A stretch of DNA of 64,000 bases from Ectobacillus ponti (GCF_024294785.1 NZ_JANCLT010000001.1:62001-126000), one strand, 5' to 3'. Shown: positions 16,602-24,315, counted from the first letter of the stretch. Notes: generated from the letters alone by a model not told the origin. A program made the numbers and translations.

Positions 16602-16630
16602 ATTATGGCATATTTTAAATAAAAATACAA
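16602..16630 (-). promoter_or_regulatory. Second promoter between the riboswitch and the BMP gene
   Basis: Minus strand TTGTAT (16625-16630), 17 bases, CATAAT (16602-16607). If active it would bypass the riboswitch terminator. A palindrome with 10-bp arms at 16617-16642 covers its -35. Confidence 0.5.
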
Positions 16631-16642
16631 ACATTTTTATTT
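16617..16642. repeat. AT-rich operator-like palindrome
   Basis: AAATAAAAAT, six bases, ATTTTTATTT: perfect 10-bp arms overlapping the -35 of the internal promoter. It is not a known PurR (CGAA-containing) or CodY consensus. Function unknown. Confidence 0.5.
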
Positions 16643-16674
16643 AAAATTCACTATAATATTCACATCCGAAACTC

Positions 16675-16708
16675 AATAAAAAAGCTCTTCCCACAGAAGG
16701 GAAGAGCT
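16675..16708 (-). terminator. Expression-platform terminator of the SAM riboswitch
   Basis: AGCTCTTCCC, six bases, GGGAAGAGCT, then TTTTTTATT on the minus strand. It follows the aptamer by 17 bases and lies 128 bases before the BMP gene start. Confidence 0.93.
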
Positions 16709-16725
16709 GATCTATCCATCTCTCC

Positions 16726-16828
16726 CTCATCTTCAGAACAAAACATGTTCTTCTGGATTTGGCACCATTCTGTCTTACAGTGGTTGCCGGGCTTCACAGG
16801 GCCTAGTCCCTCCGCCTCTCTTGATAAG
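16726..16828 (-). promoter_or_regulatory. SAM-I (S-box) riboswitch aptamer
   Basis: Minus strand, in order: CTTATCAAGAGAGGCGGAGG, GACTAGGCCC, TGAAGCCCGGCAACC, a variable P3 arm, GGTGCCAAATCC, a P4 hairpin (AGAACA...TGTTCT) and GATGAG closing P1 with CTTATC. These are the conserved S-box elements in the right order and spacing. High S-adenosylmethionine should favour the adjacent terminator and switch off the BMP transporter operon. A sigma-A promoter lies just upstream. Confidence 0.95.
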
Positions 16829-16861
16829 GAAATGCTATTTTATATAATTTACGCTATCTCA

Positions 16862-16889
16862 ATTGTAGTAAAAGTTAGAAATTTGTCAA
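16862..16889 (-). promoter_or_regulatory. Sigma-A promoter driving the SAM riboswitch
   Basis: Minus strand TTGACA (16884-16889), 16 bases, TACAAT (16862-16867). The aptamer begins about 35 bases after the -10. Confidence 0.8.
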
Positions 16890-16910
16890 TATATAATTTT
16901 TTTGCACACA

Positions 16911-16938
16911 AAAAGCGAACGACTGAGCGTTCGCTTTT
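16911..16938 (-). terminator. Terminator of the epimerase-carboxyltransferase operon
   Basis: AAAAGCGAAC, eight bases, GTTCGCTTTT, then TTTTTG on the minus strand (from the overlapping A-run). It ends six bases before the carboxyltransferase stop codon and isolates the riboswitch promoter from read-through. Confidence 0.9.
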
Positions 16939-16943
16939 CCCGC

Positions 16944-18494
16944 TTACAGCGGAATGTTGCCGTGCTTCTTCTTCGGGCGCTCCTCCTGCTTCGTCCGAAG
17001 CATATCCAGTGCCTGAATGAGCTTCATACGCGTTTCACGCGGATCAATCACATCATCCACAATACCGTGCTTCGCCGCCACATACGGGTTGGCAAACTTA
17101 TCGCGGTACTCCTCGATCAACTGCGCCCGTGTTGCTTCCGGGTTGCTGCTCGCTTCAATTTCCTTTGCAAAAATAATGTTAACGGCGCCCTGCGGACCCA
17201 TAACGGCAATCTCGGCATTCGGCCAGGAGAATACGACGTCGGCCCCAATCGCCTTGCTGTTCAGTGCTACATAGGCGCCGCCGTATGCTTTGCGCAGGAT
17301 GACCGTGATTTTGGGCACAGTAGCTTCGGAGTAGGCGTACAGAATTTTTGCCCCGTGGCGGATAATGCCGCCGTGCTCCTGTTTCACCCCCGGGAAGAAA
17401 CCGGTTACATCCTCAAACGTGATAATTGGAATATTGAAGGAATCACAAAAACGAATGAAGCGTGCAGCTTTATCGGAAGAGTCAATGTCCAGGCTGCCCG
17501 CCATGATCTTCGGCTGGTTGCAGACAAGCCCCACTACCTCGCCCTTCACCCGGGCAAATCCGATCACAATATTCTTGGCAAAGTTCTTTTGAATTTCAAA
17601 GAAGGAGCCTTCATCCACAACCTGCTCCAGCACATGGCGCACATCATACGGACGGACTGCATCAAACGGAATGACATCCGTCAAATCCGGCCGGTAGTCA
17701 TTCTCATCCGGTGTGCCGTACAGGAGCGGCTTTTCGTTGCAGCTTTGCGGCAGATAGCTCAGCAGCATCCGTACAATTTCCAGCGCGTTTTCCTCATCGC
17801 TTGCGGTAAAATGGGCATTGCCGCTGATCGTGTTATGCACCTTCGCACCGCCAAGGTCCTCAGCGGAGATGCTCTCGCCCGTCACCGTTTCAATGACCTT
17901 CGGGCCGGTAATGAACATCTGGCTCGTCTTATCCACCATGATGACAAAATCTGTGATGGCCGGCGAATATACAGCTCCTCCGGCACACGGCCCCATAATG
18001 ACTGAAATTTGCGGCACAACGCCGGAATAGATGGCATTGCGGTAAAACACATGGCCATAGCCGTCCAAGGACAAAACGCCTTCCTGAATCCGCGCTCCGC
18101 CGGAGTCATTCAAGCCGACAATTGGAGCGCCGTTCTTTGCGGCCAAGTCCATTACGTTGGCAATTTTCTTGGCGTGCATTTCCCCCAGCGCTCCGCCAAA
18201 CACGGTGAAATCCTGCGAAAACAAGTAAATCGGGCGGCCGTTCACTTTGCCGTAGCCTGTTACTACTCCATCCCCGGGCCCGCTTTTGCCTTCCAGGCCA
18301 AAGTCCGTACAGCGGTGCTCCATGAATGGATTCAGCTCCATGAATGTGCCCGGATCCACAAGCAGTTCAATGCGCTCACGGGCAGTCAGCTTGCCGCGCT
18401 GGTGCTGCTTTTCAATCTTATCATCGCCGCCGCCAAGCTCAATCTCTCTTTTTCTATCGTACAAGTCATTAATCTTCTCATAGATGTCCATCAT
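16944..18494 (-). CDS. yqjD: Acyl-CoA carboxylase carboxyltransferase (propionyl-CoA carboxylase beta / MmdA-like)
   Basis: 516-residue crotonase-fold carboxyltransferase that moves CO2 between carboxybiotin and propionyl-CoA. GGGDDKIEKQHQRGKLTARERIE, then YLFSQDFTVFGGALGEMHAKK and GGAVYSPAITDF mark the acyl-CoA carboxylase beta family, and the length fits PccB/MmdA. No biotin carboxylase or biotin carrier gene is adjacent, so it may borrow AccBC-type partners or others elsewhere. It starts with ATG overlapping the TGA of the epimerase gene (ATGA) after AGGGGAAG. It probably supplies methylmalonyl-CoA for the mutase encoded at 29-33 kb, or consumes it. Confidence 0.88.
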   Translation of the reverse strand: MMDIYEKINDLYDRKREIELGGGDDKIEKQHQRGKLTARERIELLVDPGTFMELNPFMEHRCTDFGLEGKSGPGDGVVTGYGKVNGRPIYLFSQDFTVFGGALGEMHAKKIANVMDLAAKNGAPIVGLNDSGGARIQEGVLSLDGYGHVFYRNAIYSGVVPQISVIMGPCAGGAVYSPAITDFVIMVDKTSQMFITGPKVIETVTGESISAEDLGGAKVHNTISGNAHFTASDEENALEIVRMLLSYLPQSCNEKPLLYGTPDENDYRPDLTDVIPFDAVRPYDVRHVLEQVVDEGSFFEIQKNFAKNIVIGFARVKGEVVGLVCNQPKIMAGSLDIDSSDKAARFIRFCDSFNIPIITFEDVTGFFPGVKQEHGGIIRHGAKILYAYSEATVPKITVILRKAYGGAYVALNSKAIGADVVFSWPNAEIAVMGPQGAVNIIFAKEIEASSNPEATRAQLIEEYRDKFANPYVAAKHGIVDDVIDPRETRMKLIQALDMLRTKQEERPKKKHGNIPL

Positions 18495-18907
18495 ACGTGC
18501 GCTTCCCCTTTCTTCTCGCATAGCTCAAACAGTACGCCGTGCGCAGCCTTTGGATGCATGAAGGCAATATGGGCCCCTGCTGCGCCAAGGCGCGGCGCGG
18601 AATCAATCATGCGGACGCCCTCCTCCTCCAGCTCCCGGATGCGCTCCTCAATGCTTTTCACTCCCAATGCAACGTGGTGGATTCCCTCTCCCCGCTTCTC
18701 AATGAACTGGGCAATCGGGCTGTCTGCCGCCGTTGGCTCGAGCAGCTCAAGCTTGCTTCCCCCCAGCTGAATAAACGCAACCTTCACCCGCTGCGATGCC
18801 ACTTCCTCCATGCCGAGCAGCTTCAGTCCAAGCACCTCTGTGTAGAAAGAAAGAGCATCATCTATAGAACGAACTGCAATGCCGATGTGGTCAATTTTCT
18901 CTGCCAT
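18491..18907 (-). CDS. mce: Methylmalonyl-CoA epimerase
   Basis: 138-residue vicinal-oxygen-chelate protein that interconverts the R and S forms of methylmalonyl-CoA. It contains two beta-alpha-beta units: KIDHIGIAVRSIDDALSFY (metal ligand His) and GIHHVALGVKSIEERIREL, plus VLFELCEKKG carrying the Glu ligand. The ATG at 18905-18907 follows GGGGGCGGGGGAA, and a longer reading frame upstream lacks family similarity. It is translationally coupled to the carboxyltransferase gene. Confidence 0.92.
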   Translation of the reverse strand: MAEKIDHIGIAVRSIDDALSFYTEVLGLKLLGMEEVASQRVKVAFIQLGGSKLELLEPTAADSPIAQFIEKRGEGIHHVALGVKSIEERIRELEEEGVRMIDSAPRLGAAGAHIAFMHPKAAHGVLFELCEKKGEAHV

Positions 18908-19000
18908 ATTTCCCCCGCCCCCTCGATGTAAAGCTACAAAAATGGACATATCATTTTTATATTCTCCTTTTAGTACAAATATTCCTTTTATTCTGGACAC

Positions 19001-19015
19001 TTTTTCCCGAAAATT
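19001..19015 (-). promoter_or_regulatory. Possible CodY box upstream of the epimerase operon
   Basis: Minus strand AATTTTCGGGAAAAA matches 11 of 15 CodY consensus positions. It lies about 95 bases before the epimerase start, in the intergenic region shared with the divergent Prli42 gene. Weak evidence. Confidence 0.3.
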
Positions 19016-19030
19016 GTCTAACGTTGTATC

Positions 19031-19059
19031 TTGTCCCACACTTTCCATGTGGGTACAAT
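19031..19059 (+). promoter_or_regulatory. Promoter of the Prli42 gene
   Basis: TTGTCC (19031-19036), 17 bases, TACAAT (19054-19059). The spacer ends overlap a small inverted repeat CCCACA...TGTGGG. Confidence 0.75.
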
Positions 19060-19085
19060 AAGACATAGAGGAAGGAGGGGTTTTT

Positions 19086-19178
19086 GTGAAGAAAAGGACA
19101 CAACGAATTGTCGTCTTCATCATGCTGCTCTCTATGCTGCTCACGACTCTTCTCACTGGCATCAGTATGTTCTGGTAG
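19086..19178 (+). CDS. prli42: Prli42-like stressosome-associated membrane miniprotein
   Basis: 30 residues: a basic N-terminus MKKRTQRIV, one hydrophobic helix (VVFIMLLSMLLTTLLTGISMF) and a terminal Trp. Length, charge pattern and the MLLSMLLTTLLTG core agree with Prli42, the Listeria miniprotein that tethers the stressosome to the membrane and has homologues across Firmicutes. The start is GTG after AAGGAGGGG. It has its own promoter and terminator. Assignment is by resemblance to the known family, and stressosome function in this organism is inference. Confidence 0.75.
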   Translation: MKKRTQRIVVFIMLLSMLLTTLLTGISMFW

Positions 19179-19184
19179 ACAACA

Positions 19185-19207
19185 GGCCGTCACTTACGGT
19201 CTTTTTT
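19185..19207 (+). terminator. Terminator of the Prli42 gene
   Basis: GGCCGT, five bases, ACGGTC with one wobble, followed by TTTTTT, seven bases after the stop codon. Confidence 0.75.
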
Positions 19208-19276
19208 GTTGTATATTTTCTGTAAATTTCGAATAATTAACAACATTGGACTGTTTCAAAAAAGGGGGATATTATA

Positions 19277-20179
19277 TTGAAAAAATGGCTGGGACCGCTA
19301 TACCTGTCATTGGCAGCGGCCATCTGGGGCGGCACCTATGTGGTGAGCAAGGAGGTGCTGGCTTATGTGAAGCCATGGCTGCTGCTGGAGCTGCGCTTTT
19401 TGCTTGGCTTGCTCGTGCTCGGCTGGATTGCCCGCCGGCATGGGGCCTGGAGCATTCAGCGGCGGGATGTACCTGCAATGGCGCTGCTGGCATTTGTCGG
19501 CTACACATGCTCCATCGGCATGCAGTTTATCGGCACAGACTTATCCGGTGCGGCGATGGGCTCCTTGATCACGGCTGCTTCACCGGCGCTGATCTCACTG
19601 TTTGCAGTATGGCTGCTGCGGGAACGGCTGCACTTGTACAAGGGGCTGGCCATGCTGACTGCCACTGCCGGTGTGCTCATCGTGGTCGGTTTGCCGAATG
19701 GGGAAAACCAAACCTTTCTCGGCAATACTATTCTATTCGGGGCAGCGCTCACTTGGGCCTTGTACACGGTGCTCAGCCGCAAGCAGACGCTGAAATACTC
19801 CTCGCTGACAGTCACCGCATGGGCAAGCTTGTTCGGAGTTCTGTTCACGGCGCCGGCCGCAGCCGCGGAAGGGCTGGCTCTGCCGGCAGACCCATGGCTT
19901 TGGGCCGGTATTGTATATCTCGGTGTTGTATCCACCGCAGGCGCATTTTATTTTTGGAACAAAGGCTTTGAATACATCGATGCGGCTACAGGCTCCCTAT
20001 TTTTCTTCATGCAGCCTCTCGTCGGGAGCTTTCTCGGCTGGCTGTTGCTTGGCGAAGCACTGCACTGGAACTTCTTCCTCGGCGCACTGTTCATTGCGGC
20101 AGGAATGCTGTTTTCCATCAAGGAACCCGCTGCGCCCCTAAAGCCGCAGGAGCGCGAGCAGTTTGAACGCCACGGTTAG
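19277..20179 (+). CDS. EamA/DMT-family transporter
   Basis: 300 residues with ten hydrophobic segments in two EamA repeats (LYLSLAAAIWGGTYVVSKEV at the start of the first; GLAMLTATAGVLIVVGLP closing it; FGAALTWALYTVLSRK opening the second; FFMQPLVGSFLGWLLLGE near the end). These proteins export or import small metabolites such as amino acids or drugs, and the substrate is unknown. The start is a TTG at 19277 after GGGGG. Its last 42 bases overlap the convergent small membrane protein gene. Confidence 0.85.
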   Translation: MKKWLGPLYLSLAAAIWGGTYVVSKEVLAYVKPWLLLELRFLLGLLVLGWIARRHGAWSIQRRDVPAMALLAFVGYTCSIGMQFIGTDLSGAAMGSLITAASPALISLFAVWLLRERLHLYKGLAMLTATAGVLIVVGLPNGENQTFLGNTILFGAALTWALYTVLSRKQTLKYSSLTVTAWASLFGVLFTAPAAAAEGLALPADPWLWAGIVYLGVVSTAGAFYFWNKGFEYIDAATGSLFFFMQPLVGSFLGWLLLGEALHWNFFLGALFIAAGMLFSIKEPAAPLKPQEREQFERHG

Positions 20180-20365
20180 GCTGCACAGCATGACGCCGGC
20201 CGCGGCATACAGACGGCCGGATGGCTGTTGCAGAGACAGCAGGCCAAGCAGCAAACCAACTGTATCCAACGGCAAAAACACCAGCAGTGTCAGCCCCGGC
20301 AGCACAAAGGGGCTGACTGACAATAAGCCAAACATACATGACAGCAGCGCAGGCACATGTTTCAT
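20138..20365 (-). CDS. Small two-helix membrane protein, unknown
   Basis: 75 residues, almost entirely hydrophobic: PALLSCMFGLLSVSPFVLPG and LLVFLPLDTVGLLLGLL, a short polar turn QQPSGR, then LYAAAGVMLCSLTVAFKLLALL. That gives probably two or three membrane helices. No family was recognised. It is accepted as a gene because GGAGGGAGAGCG precedes its ATG, its composition is coherent, and it fills the gap between two genes. It overlaps the EamA gene tail-to-tail by 42 bases. Confidence 0.6.
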   Translation of the reverse strand: MKHVPALLSCMFGLLSVSPFVLPGLTLLVFLPLDTVGLLLGLLSLQQPSGRLYAAAGVMLCSLTVAFKLLALLRL

Positions 20366-20394
20366 CGCTCTCCCTCCTGCTTCATCCTATGCTT

Positions 20395-20430
20395 AGAAAA
20401 GCGGTGGCAGCCCAATTTGCCATCAGACGA
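20395..20430 (+). repeat. Dispersed repeat, fragment D
   Basis: AGAAAAGCGGTGGCAGCCCA and the following TTTGCCATCAGAC match the head consensus of the repeats at 40787, 48046 and 51435. It is degenerate and lacks the rest of the unit. Confidence 0.45.
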
Positions 20431-20439
20431 CTTCATGCA

Positions 20440-20471
20440 AACAGCCGGCTCCTGTTACGGAGTCGGCTGTT
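20440..20471. terminator. Hairpin at the end of the L,D-transpeptidase gene
   Basis: AACAGCCGGCTCC, loop, GGAGTCGGCTGTT with one mismatch. It spans the stop codon region and has a short TTTGC tail on the minus strand. Confidence 0.65.
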
Positions 20472-20979
20472 CGGCACGCATTGCACCATTTTCCCTGGCA
20501 AGCTGTTCAAAGGATTTTGGGGATTTTACAATGAGCACCTTCGTACCGATGGGAATTTGATCAAATAAATATTCCACATCCTTCTTGTACATGCGGATGC
20601 AGCCCTGCGAAATATATTTGCCGATGGAGCCTGGAGCATTTGTCCCGTGAATGCCGTACTTTGTTCCATCTGTTCCTCTCGCATTGAAGCCGATCCAGCG
20701 GGTGCCAAGGGGATTTTCCGGCGAGCCGCCCGGTATGTTTTTCTTAATGTAGTACGGATTCCTTGCCTTCGTAACGACATCAAACTCCCCTTCCGGCGTT
20801 AAATCACTTGTTTTGCCGGTGGCAACCGGAAAAATCCGCTGAATCTTGCCCCCGTTCACATATGCCAGCTTGTTCGTTTGCTTATTTACAATGATATACG
20901 GGTCCCCCACTCTGGGGTTGTCGCCGAGCGGCCAAATGGGAGATACAATGAGCAGCCAGAAACAGAGCATCAGCTTCAT
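20455..20979 (-). CDS. L,D-transpeptidase (YkuD domain), secreted
   Basis: 174 residues. A short N-terminal signal (MKLMLCFWLLIVSPIWPLG) leads into a YkuD catalytic domain beginning PYIIVNKQTNKLAYVNGG. HGTNAPGSIG (H111) and ISQGCIRM (C127, R129) hold the catalytic His, Cys and Arg. These enzymes make 3-3 cross-links in peptidoglycan or attach proteins to it, and Bacillus versions often act in spore cortex or coat. No LysM domain is present, unlike B. subtilis YkuD. It stands alone on the minus strand between membrane protein genes. Confidence 0.9.
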   Translation of the reverse strand: MKLMLCFWLLIVSPIWPLGDNPRVGDPYIIVNKQTNKLAYVNGGKIQRIFPVATGKTSDLTPEGEFDVVTKARNPYYIKKNIPGGSPENPLGTRWIGFNARGTDGTKYGIHGTNAPGSIGKYISQGCIRMYKKDVEYLFDQIPIGTKVLIVKSPKSFEQLARENGAMRAEQPTP

Positions 20980-20999
20980 ACGAACGGTCCTTTCCTTCT

Positions 21000-21959
21000 T
21001 TAGGTCGTATGCGTAGCTTTCCCGATGAAACGGCTTTTGATAAGCAAAAACCGTTCCATTTCATTCACAAGCTGCAGCAGCATGGCGCGCGCTTCGAATT
21101 CGCCGCGCGTCTGCGGCAGCCCCGTGGCGCTCAAGCGCTGGCGCATCTCCTGCAGCTCCCGCAGCAGGATAACCGCTGTATTTTCCGGGCGGACACTGCG
21201 GCCGACACTCTCGATGAAATCTGCGATCATCCCCGCCTGCTCGTATGTCCATGACAGCGACGCCACAAGCGGCACCATCCGTTCCAGAATGCCAAACTGC
21301 CGGACCCGCATCGCAAAGTACCGGTAATAATAGTCATCCGCATACATGAGATGGTTCTCCAGACGGCGGGAGGACAGGGCTCCCGCTTCCTCCAGGAGAC
21401 GCGGCGTCTCCAGCAGCTCCTTCCCATCCCATTGACTTTCCCGTTGGCGCAGGTACACCGTCAGCTCATGCAGAATCACCTTGAAGCTTTCCTCCACCTG
21501 CTGCTGATACCGGCGCAGCTCTCCTTCCTCATCAGGCATATGCAGGTTCACCAGCAACGCAACGGCAATCCCCACGGCAAGAATTAAAATTTCATTCCAG
21601 ACAATCCCCCAGCTGATGTGCTGCAGTGAGTAGATGTGCATGACAATAACCGAGCTGGTCACAATTCCCTCTTGCAGCCGCAGCGCCACCGCAACCGGGA
21701 TATACAACAGCAGCAGCAGGCCGATGACTGCCGCATGATACGCAAGCCCTTCAAACAGCACAAAGCAAAACAGCATCGCCAGCACGCAGGCTGCAAACCG
21801 CTGAAAAGAGACCTCCAGCGATTTCTTCTTCGTGTTCTGGACACATAAAATCACCAAAATGCCGGCAGAGCTGTAAAACTGCAGCCCCAGCAGTTGGGCG
21901 ATATAAATGGCTGCAGCTGCCCCGGCCGCTGTCTTCATCGTTCGATATCCGATCCGCAA
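21000..21959 (-). CDS. yqjA: Aromatic acid exporter family membrane protein YqjA
   Basis: 319 residues. Five or so N-terminal membrane helices (TAAGAAAAIYIAQLLGLQF, GILVILCVQNTKKKS, FAACVLAMLFCFVLF, AVIGLLLLLYIPVAVAL, ILILAVGIAVALLVNL) precede a long cytosolic helical C-domain from about residue 145. This is the ArAE_1/DUF939 layout. The start is a TTG at 21957-21959 after GGAGGG, giving the length of B. subtilis YqjA (about 320). The upstream in-frame extension is unlike the family. The substrate is unknown. Confidence 0.85.
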   Translation of the reverse strand: MRIGYRTMKTAAGAAAAIYIAQLLGLQFYSSAGILVILCVQNTKKKSLEVSFQRFAACVLAMLFCFVLFEGLAYHAAVIGLLLLLYIPVAVALRLQEGIVTSSVIVMHIYSLQHISWGIVWNEILILAVGIAVALLVNLHMPDEEGELRRYQQQVEESFKVILHELTVYLRQRESQWDGKELLETPRLLEEAGALSSRRLENHLMYADDYYYRYFAMRVRQFGILERMVPLVASLSWTYEQAGMIADFIESVGRSVRPENTAVILLRELQEMRQRLSATGLPQTRGEFEARAMLLQLVNEMERFLLIKSRFIGKATHTT

Positions 21960-21982
21960 TGGGCAAACCCTCCTTATCACGC

Positions 21983-22010
21983 AAAAAAGAGACAGCCGCG
22001 GCCGTCTCTT
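21983..22010 (-). terminator. Terminator of the arginine-type ABC operon
   Basis: AAGAGAC...GTCTCTT around GCCGCGGC, with TTTTTTG following on the minus strand, directly after the ATPase gene. Confidence 0.88.
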
Positions 22011-22014
22011 CTTA

Positions 22015-22737
22015 TTATAGCATTTTTTGTAAAAATTCTTGGGCACGGGCGCTCTTTGGCGCAGTGAAAAATTCACTTGGAGGCGCATCCTCCACCAGCT
22101 GTCCGCCATCGAGGAACATGACACGGTCCGCCACTTCGCGGGCAAAGCCCATCTCATGCGTCACAATGGCCATGGTCATTCCCGTATGGGCCAGAGACTT
22201 CATAACCTCCAGCACCTCCTTGACCATTTCCGGATCCAACGCAGAGGTCGGCTCGTCAAACAGCATCACGGAAGGCTCCATTGCCAGCGCGCGGGCAATC
22301 GCCACACGCTGCTTCTGGCCCCCTGACAAACGGCCCGGGTATTGGTCCGCCTTATCCAGCAGACCCACCCTTTGCAGCAGGACACGTCCTTTTTCCTCTG
22401 CTTCCTTCTTGGACACACCCTTTACCGTAATGGGCGCATAGGTCAGGTTCTCCAGCACCGTCATGTGCGGGAAGAGATGGAAATGCTGAAATACCATGCC
22501 TACATTTTGGCGCACCTTCATAATATCCGTTTTGCGGTCCGTAACATTTTGGCCGCCAATCCAAACCTGTCCTTCCGTCGGCTGCTCCAGCAGGTTCATG
22601 CAGCGAAGAAACGTGGATTTACCGGAGCCGGACGGACCGATAATTGCCACAACCTGCCCTTGCTCAATGGTTGTGGAGATTCCCTTCAACACGTGCAGAT
22701 TGCTATATGATTTATGCAAGCCTTCAATCTTAATCAC
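22015..22737 (-). CDS. artR: Amino-acid ABC transporter ATPase (ArtR-like)
   Basis: 240-residue ATP-binding subunit of a polar amino-acid importer. GPSGSGKST (Walker A), [15 protein letters not shown] (signature) and [12 protein letters not shown] (Walker B) are intact. In B. subtilis the equivalent triple yqiXYZ (artPQR) is a high-affinity arginine importer. It overlaps the permease gene by 8 bases and is the last gene of the operon before a strong terminator. Confidence 0.92.
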   Translation of the reverse strand: MIKIEGLHKSYSNLHVLKGISTTIEQGQVVAIIGPSGSGKSTFLRCMNLLEQPTEGQVWIGGQNVTDRKTDIMKVRQNVGMVFQHFHLFPHMTVLENLTYAPITVKGVSKKEAEEKGRVLLQRVGLLDKADQYPGRLSGGQKQRVAIARALAMEPSVMLFDEPTSALDPEMVKEVLEVMKSLAHTGMTMAIVTHEMGFAREVADRVMFLDGGQLVEDAPPSEFFTAPKSARAQEFLQKML

Positions 22738-23389
22738 TTGTCTTCAATCTCCCTTCAATTACCTTGCCGACCAATGTCAGAATGATAACAAGAACATAGT
22801 ACACGAGCCCTACAAACAAGAGCGGTTCAAAATATGAAAACTTTTCGCCGCCGACAATATAAGCGCGGCGCATCAGATCCTGCGCGCCGATTACTGTCAC
22901 AACAGCGGATTCCTTTGTCAGCGTGATAAATTCGTTCATGAGCGCCGGCAAAATATTCTTCATCGCCTGCGGCAAAATGATATGGCGCATCATTTTGGAA
23001 TAGGGAACGCCAAGAGCCATGGCCGCCTCTGTTTGGCCGCGGTCCACAGCCTGGATGCCGGCCCGGATAATCTCGGACATGTACGCACCGGAGTTTAAAC
23101 CAAATGCCAGAATGGCTGCCAAATACGGCGCAATATCATAGCCTGTGATTTGCGGCAAGCCGTAGTAAATGATCATCAACTGCAGCACAAGCGGTGTGCC
23201 GCGGAAAATGGAAGTATAGAAGTCTGCGAACCAGCCAAGGGCACGGACGCGGGCAATTTTACATAAAGCAAGCAGTGTTCCGAGCGCAAACCCTAAAAGA
23301 GCCGCAAGTGCCACAACCTGAAGCGTCACTTGCAGACCTTTGAGGATGTACGGCATGGACGGAACAATTTGCGAGAAATCAAGGTTCAT
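22730..23389 (-). CDS. artQ: Amino-acid ABC transporter permease (ArtQ-like)
   Basis: 219 residues. HisM/GlnP-type permease: [23 protein letters not shown] at the N-terminus, and the cytoplasmic [22 protein letters not shown] motif that contacts the ATPase. Five membrane helices. It forms the channel with itself as homodimer. A hairpin (23422-23455) separates it from the binding-protein gene, which usually lets the binding protein be made in excess. Confidence 0.92.
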   Translation of the reverse strand: MNLDFSQIVPSMPYILKGLQVTLQVVALAALLGFALGTLLALCKIARVRALGWFADFYTSIFRGTPLVLQLMIIYYGLPQITGYDIAPYLAAILAFGLNSGAYMSEIIRAGIQAVDRGQTEAAMALGVPYSKMMRHIILPQAMKNILPALMNEFITLTKESAVVTVIGAQDLMRRAYIVGGEKFSYFEPLLFVGLVYYVLVIILTLVGKVIEGRLKTSD

Positions 23390-23421
23390 TATCGTCTCTT
23401 CCTTTCAAATAAAAATTTAAC

Positions 23422-23455
23422 AAGGAATCTCCCGCAGCATTCCGGGAGATTCCTT
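23422..23455 (-). terminator. Intercistronic hairpin between artP and artQ
   Basis: AAGGAATCTCCCG, ten-base loop, CGGGAGATTCCTT. The minus-strand tail is GTTAAATTTTT, a poor U-tract. It is likely a partial terminator or mRNA-stabilising structure. Confidence 0.7.
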
Positions 23456-23470
23456 ACACTAATTTCACGC

Positions 23471-24259
23471 TTATTGCGCGCTATCAAACCATTTTTTGAT
23501 CAGCTTGTCCATTTCGCCGTTTTCCTTCATCTTCTTCAGTACGCCGTTGAAATCAGATGTCAGCTTGCTGCCCTTAGGGAATGCAATCGCGGAGCCTGCT
23601 TCGTCGGATGCTTCAGAGATGTTGTTGGTCTTCAGTTCAGGGAACTTCTTCAGGTAACCCTTCGCTACTGTATCTTCTACAATAATAACATCAACACGGC
23701 CGATTTTCAGTTCTTCAAACAGCTGCGGCACGTTGTCACGGCCTTCAATTGTGAAGTCCACCTTCTTTTGCAGGTCCTTCGCTTTGCCTTCCTGGATGGA
23801 GCCTGTTTGCACGCCAACCTTCTTGCCCTTCAGGCTGTTCAGGTCTGTATAGCTGCCAGCCTTTGAAATCACAAGGTTCTTTGCAGCAAAATAGATGTCT
23901 GTGAAATCTGCATTCTTCTTACGCTCTTCTGTCGGTGTCATACCTGCCATCACGAAGTCCACTTTCTTTGCTTCCATGGATGCCAGCAGGCCGCTGAAGT
24001 CGCTGCTCTTAATCTGAATGTCATAGCCAAGCTCTTTCCCGATATACTTTGCAATATCAGCGTCAAAACCAATGATTTCATCGCTCTTAGCAGAATCGAT
24101 ATACTCGTATGGCTTGTAGTCAGCAGATGTCCCCATCACCAATACCTTTTTCTTGCTGCCGCTGTCAGTTGCTTTTGCTGTGTCTTCACGCTTGCTGCAA
24201 GCGCCCAGGATGCTCATTACAAGGATGCTTGCCAATACAATGGATAATAGCTTTTTCAT
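23471..24259 (-). CDS. artP: Amino-acid ABC transporter binding lipoprotein (ArtP-like)
   Basis: 262 residues. The lipoprotein signal ends ILGAC (Cys21). The mature part is a family 3 solute-binding protein: YKPYEYIDSAKSDEIIGFDADIAKYIGKELG, then VDFVMAGMTPTEERKKNADFTDIYF and the C-terminal FNGVLKKMKENGEMDKLIKKWF. These recognise polar amino acids, and arginine is favoured by synteny with yqiX and by an ARG-box-like palindrome in the promoter. It is the first gene of artPQR. Confidence 0.9.
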   Translation of the reverse strand: MKKLLSIVLASILVMSILGACSKREDTAKATDSGSKKKVLVMGTSADYKPYEYIDSAKSDEIIGFDADIAKYIGKELGYDIQIKSSDFSGLLASMEAKKVDFVMAGMTPTEERKKNADFTDIYFAAKNLVISKAGSYTDLNSLKGKKVGVQTGSIQEGKAKDLQKKVDFTIEGRDNVPQLFEELKIGRVDVIIVEDTVAKGYLKKFPELKTNNISEASDEAGSAIAFPKGSKLTSDFNGVLKKMKENGEMDKLIKKWFDSAQ

Positions 24260-24315
24260 TGTTTTTCCTCCCTTATCAGGCTTGTCTAGTATGCTGTAAA
24301 ATCACGATTTCTCTT

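Noticed and set aside
16726-16828. Purine riboswitch or T-box in front of the nucleoside transporter
   Set aside because: These were the expectation for a nucleoside operon, but the conserved elements present are those of the SAM-I aptamer in order; no purine aptamer loops or T-box sequence were found.
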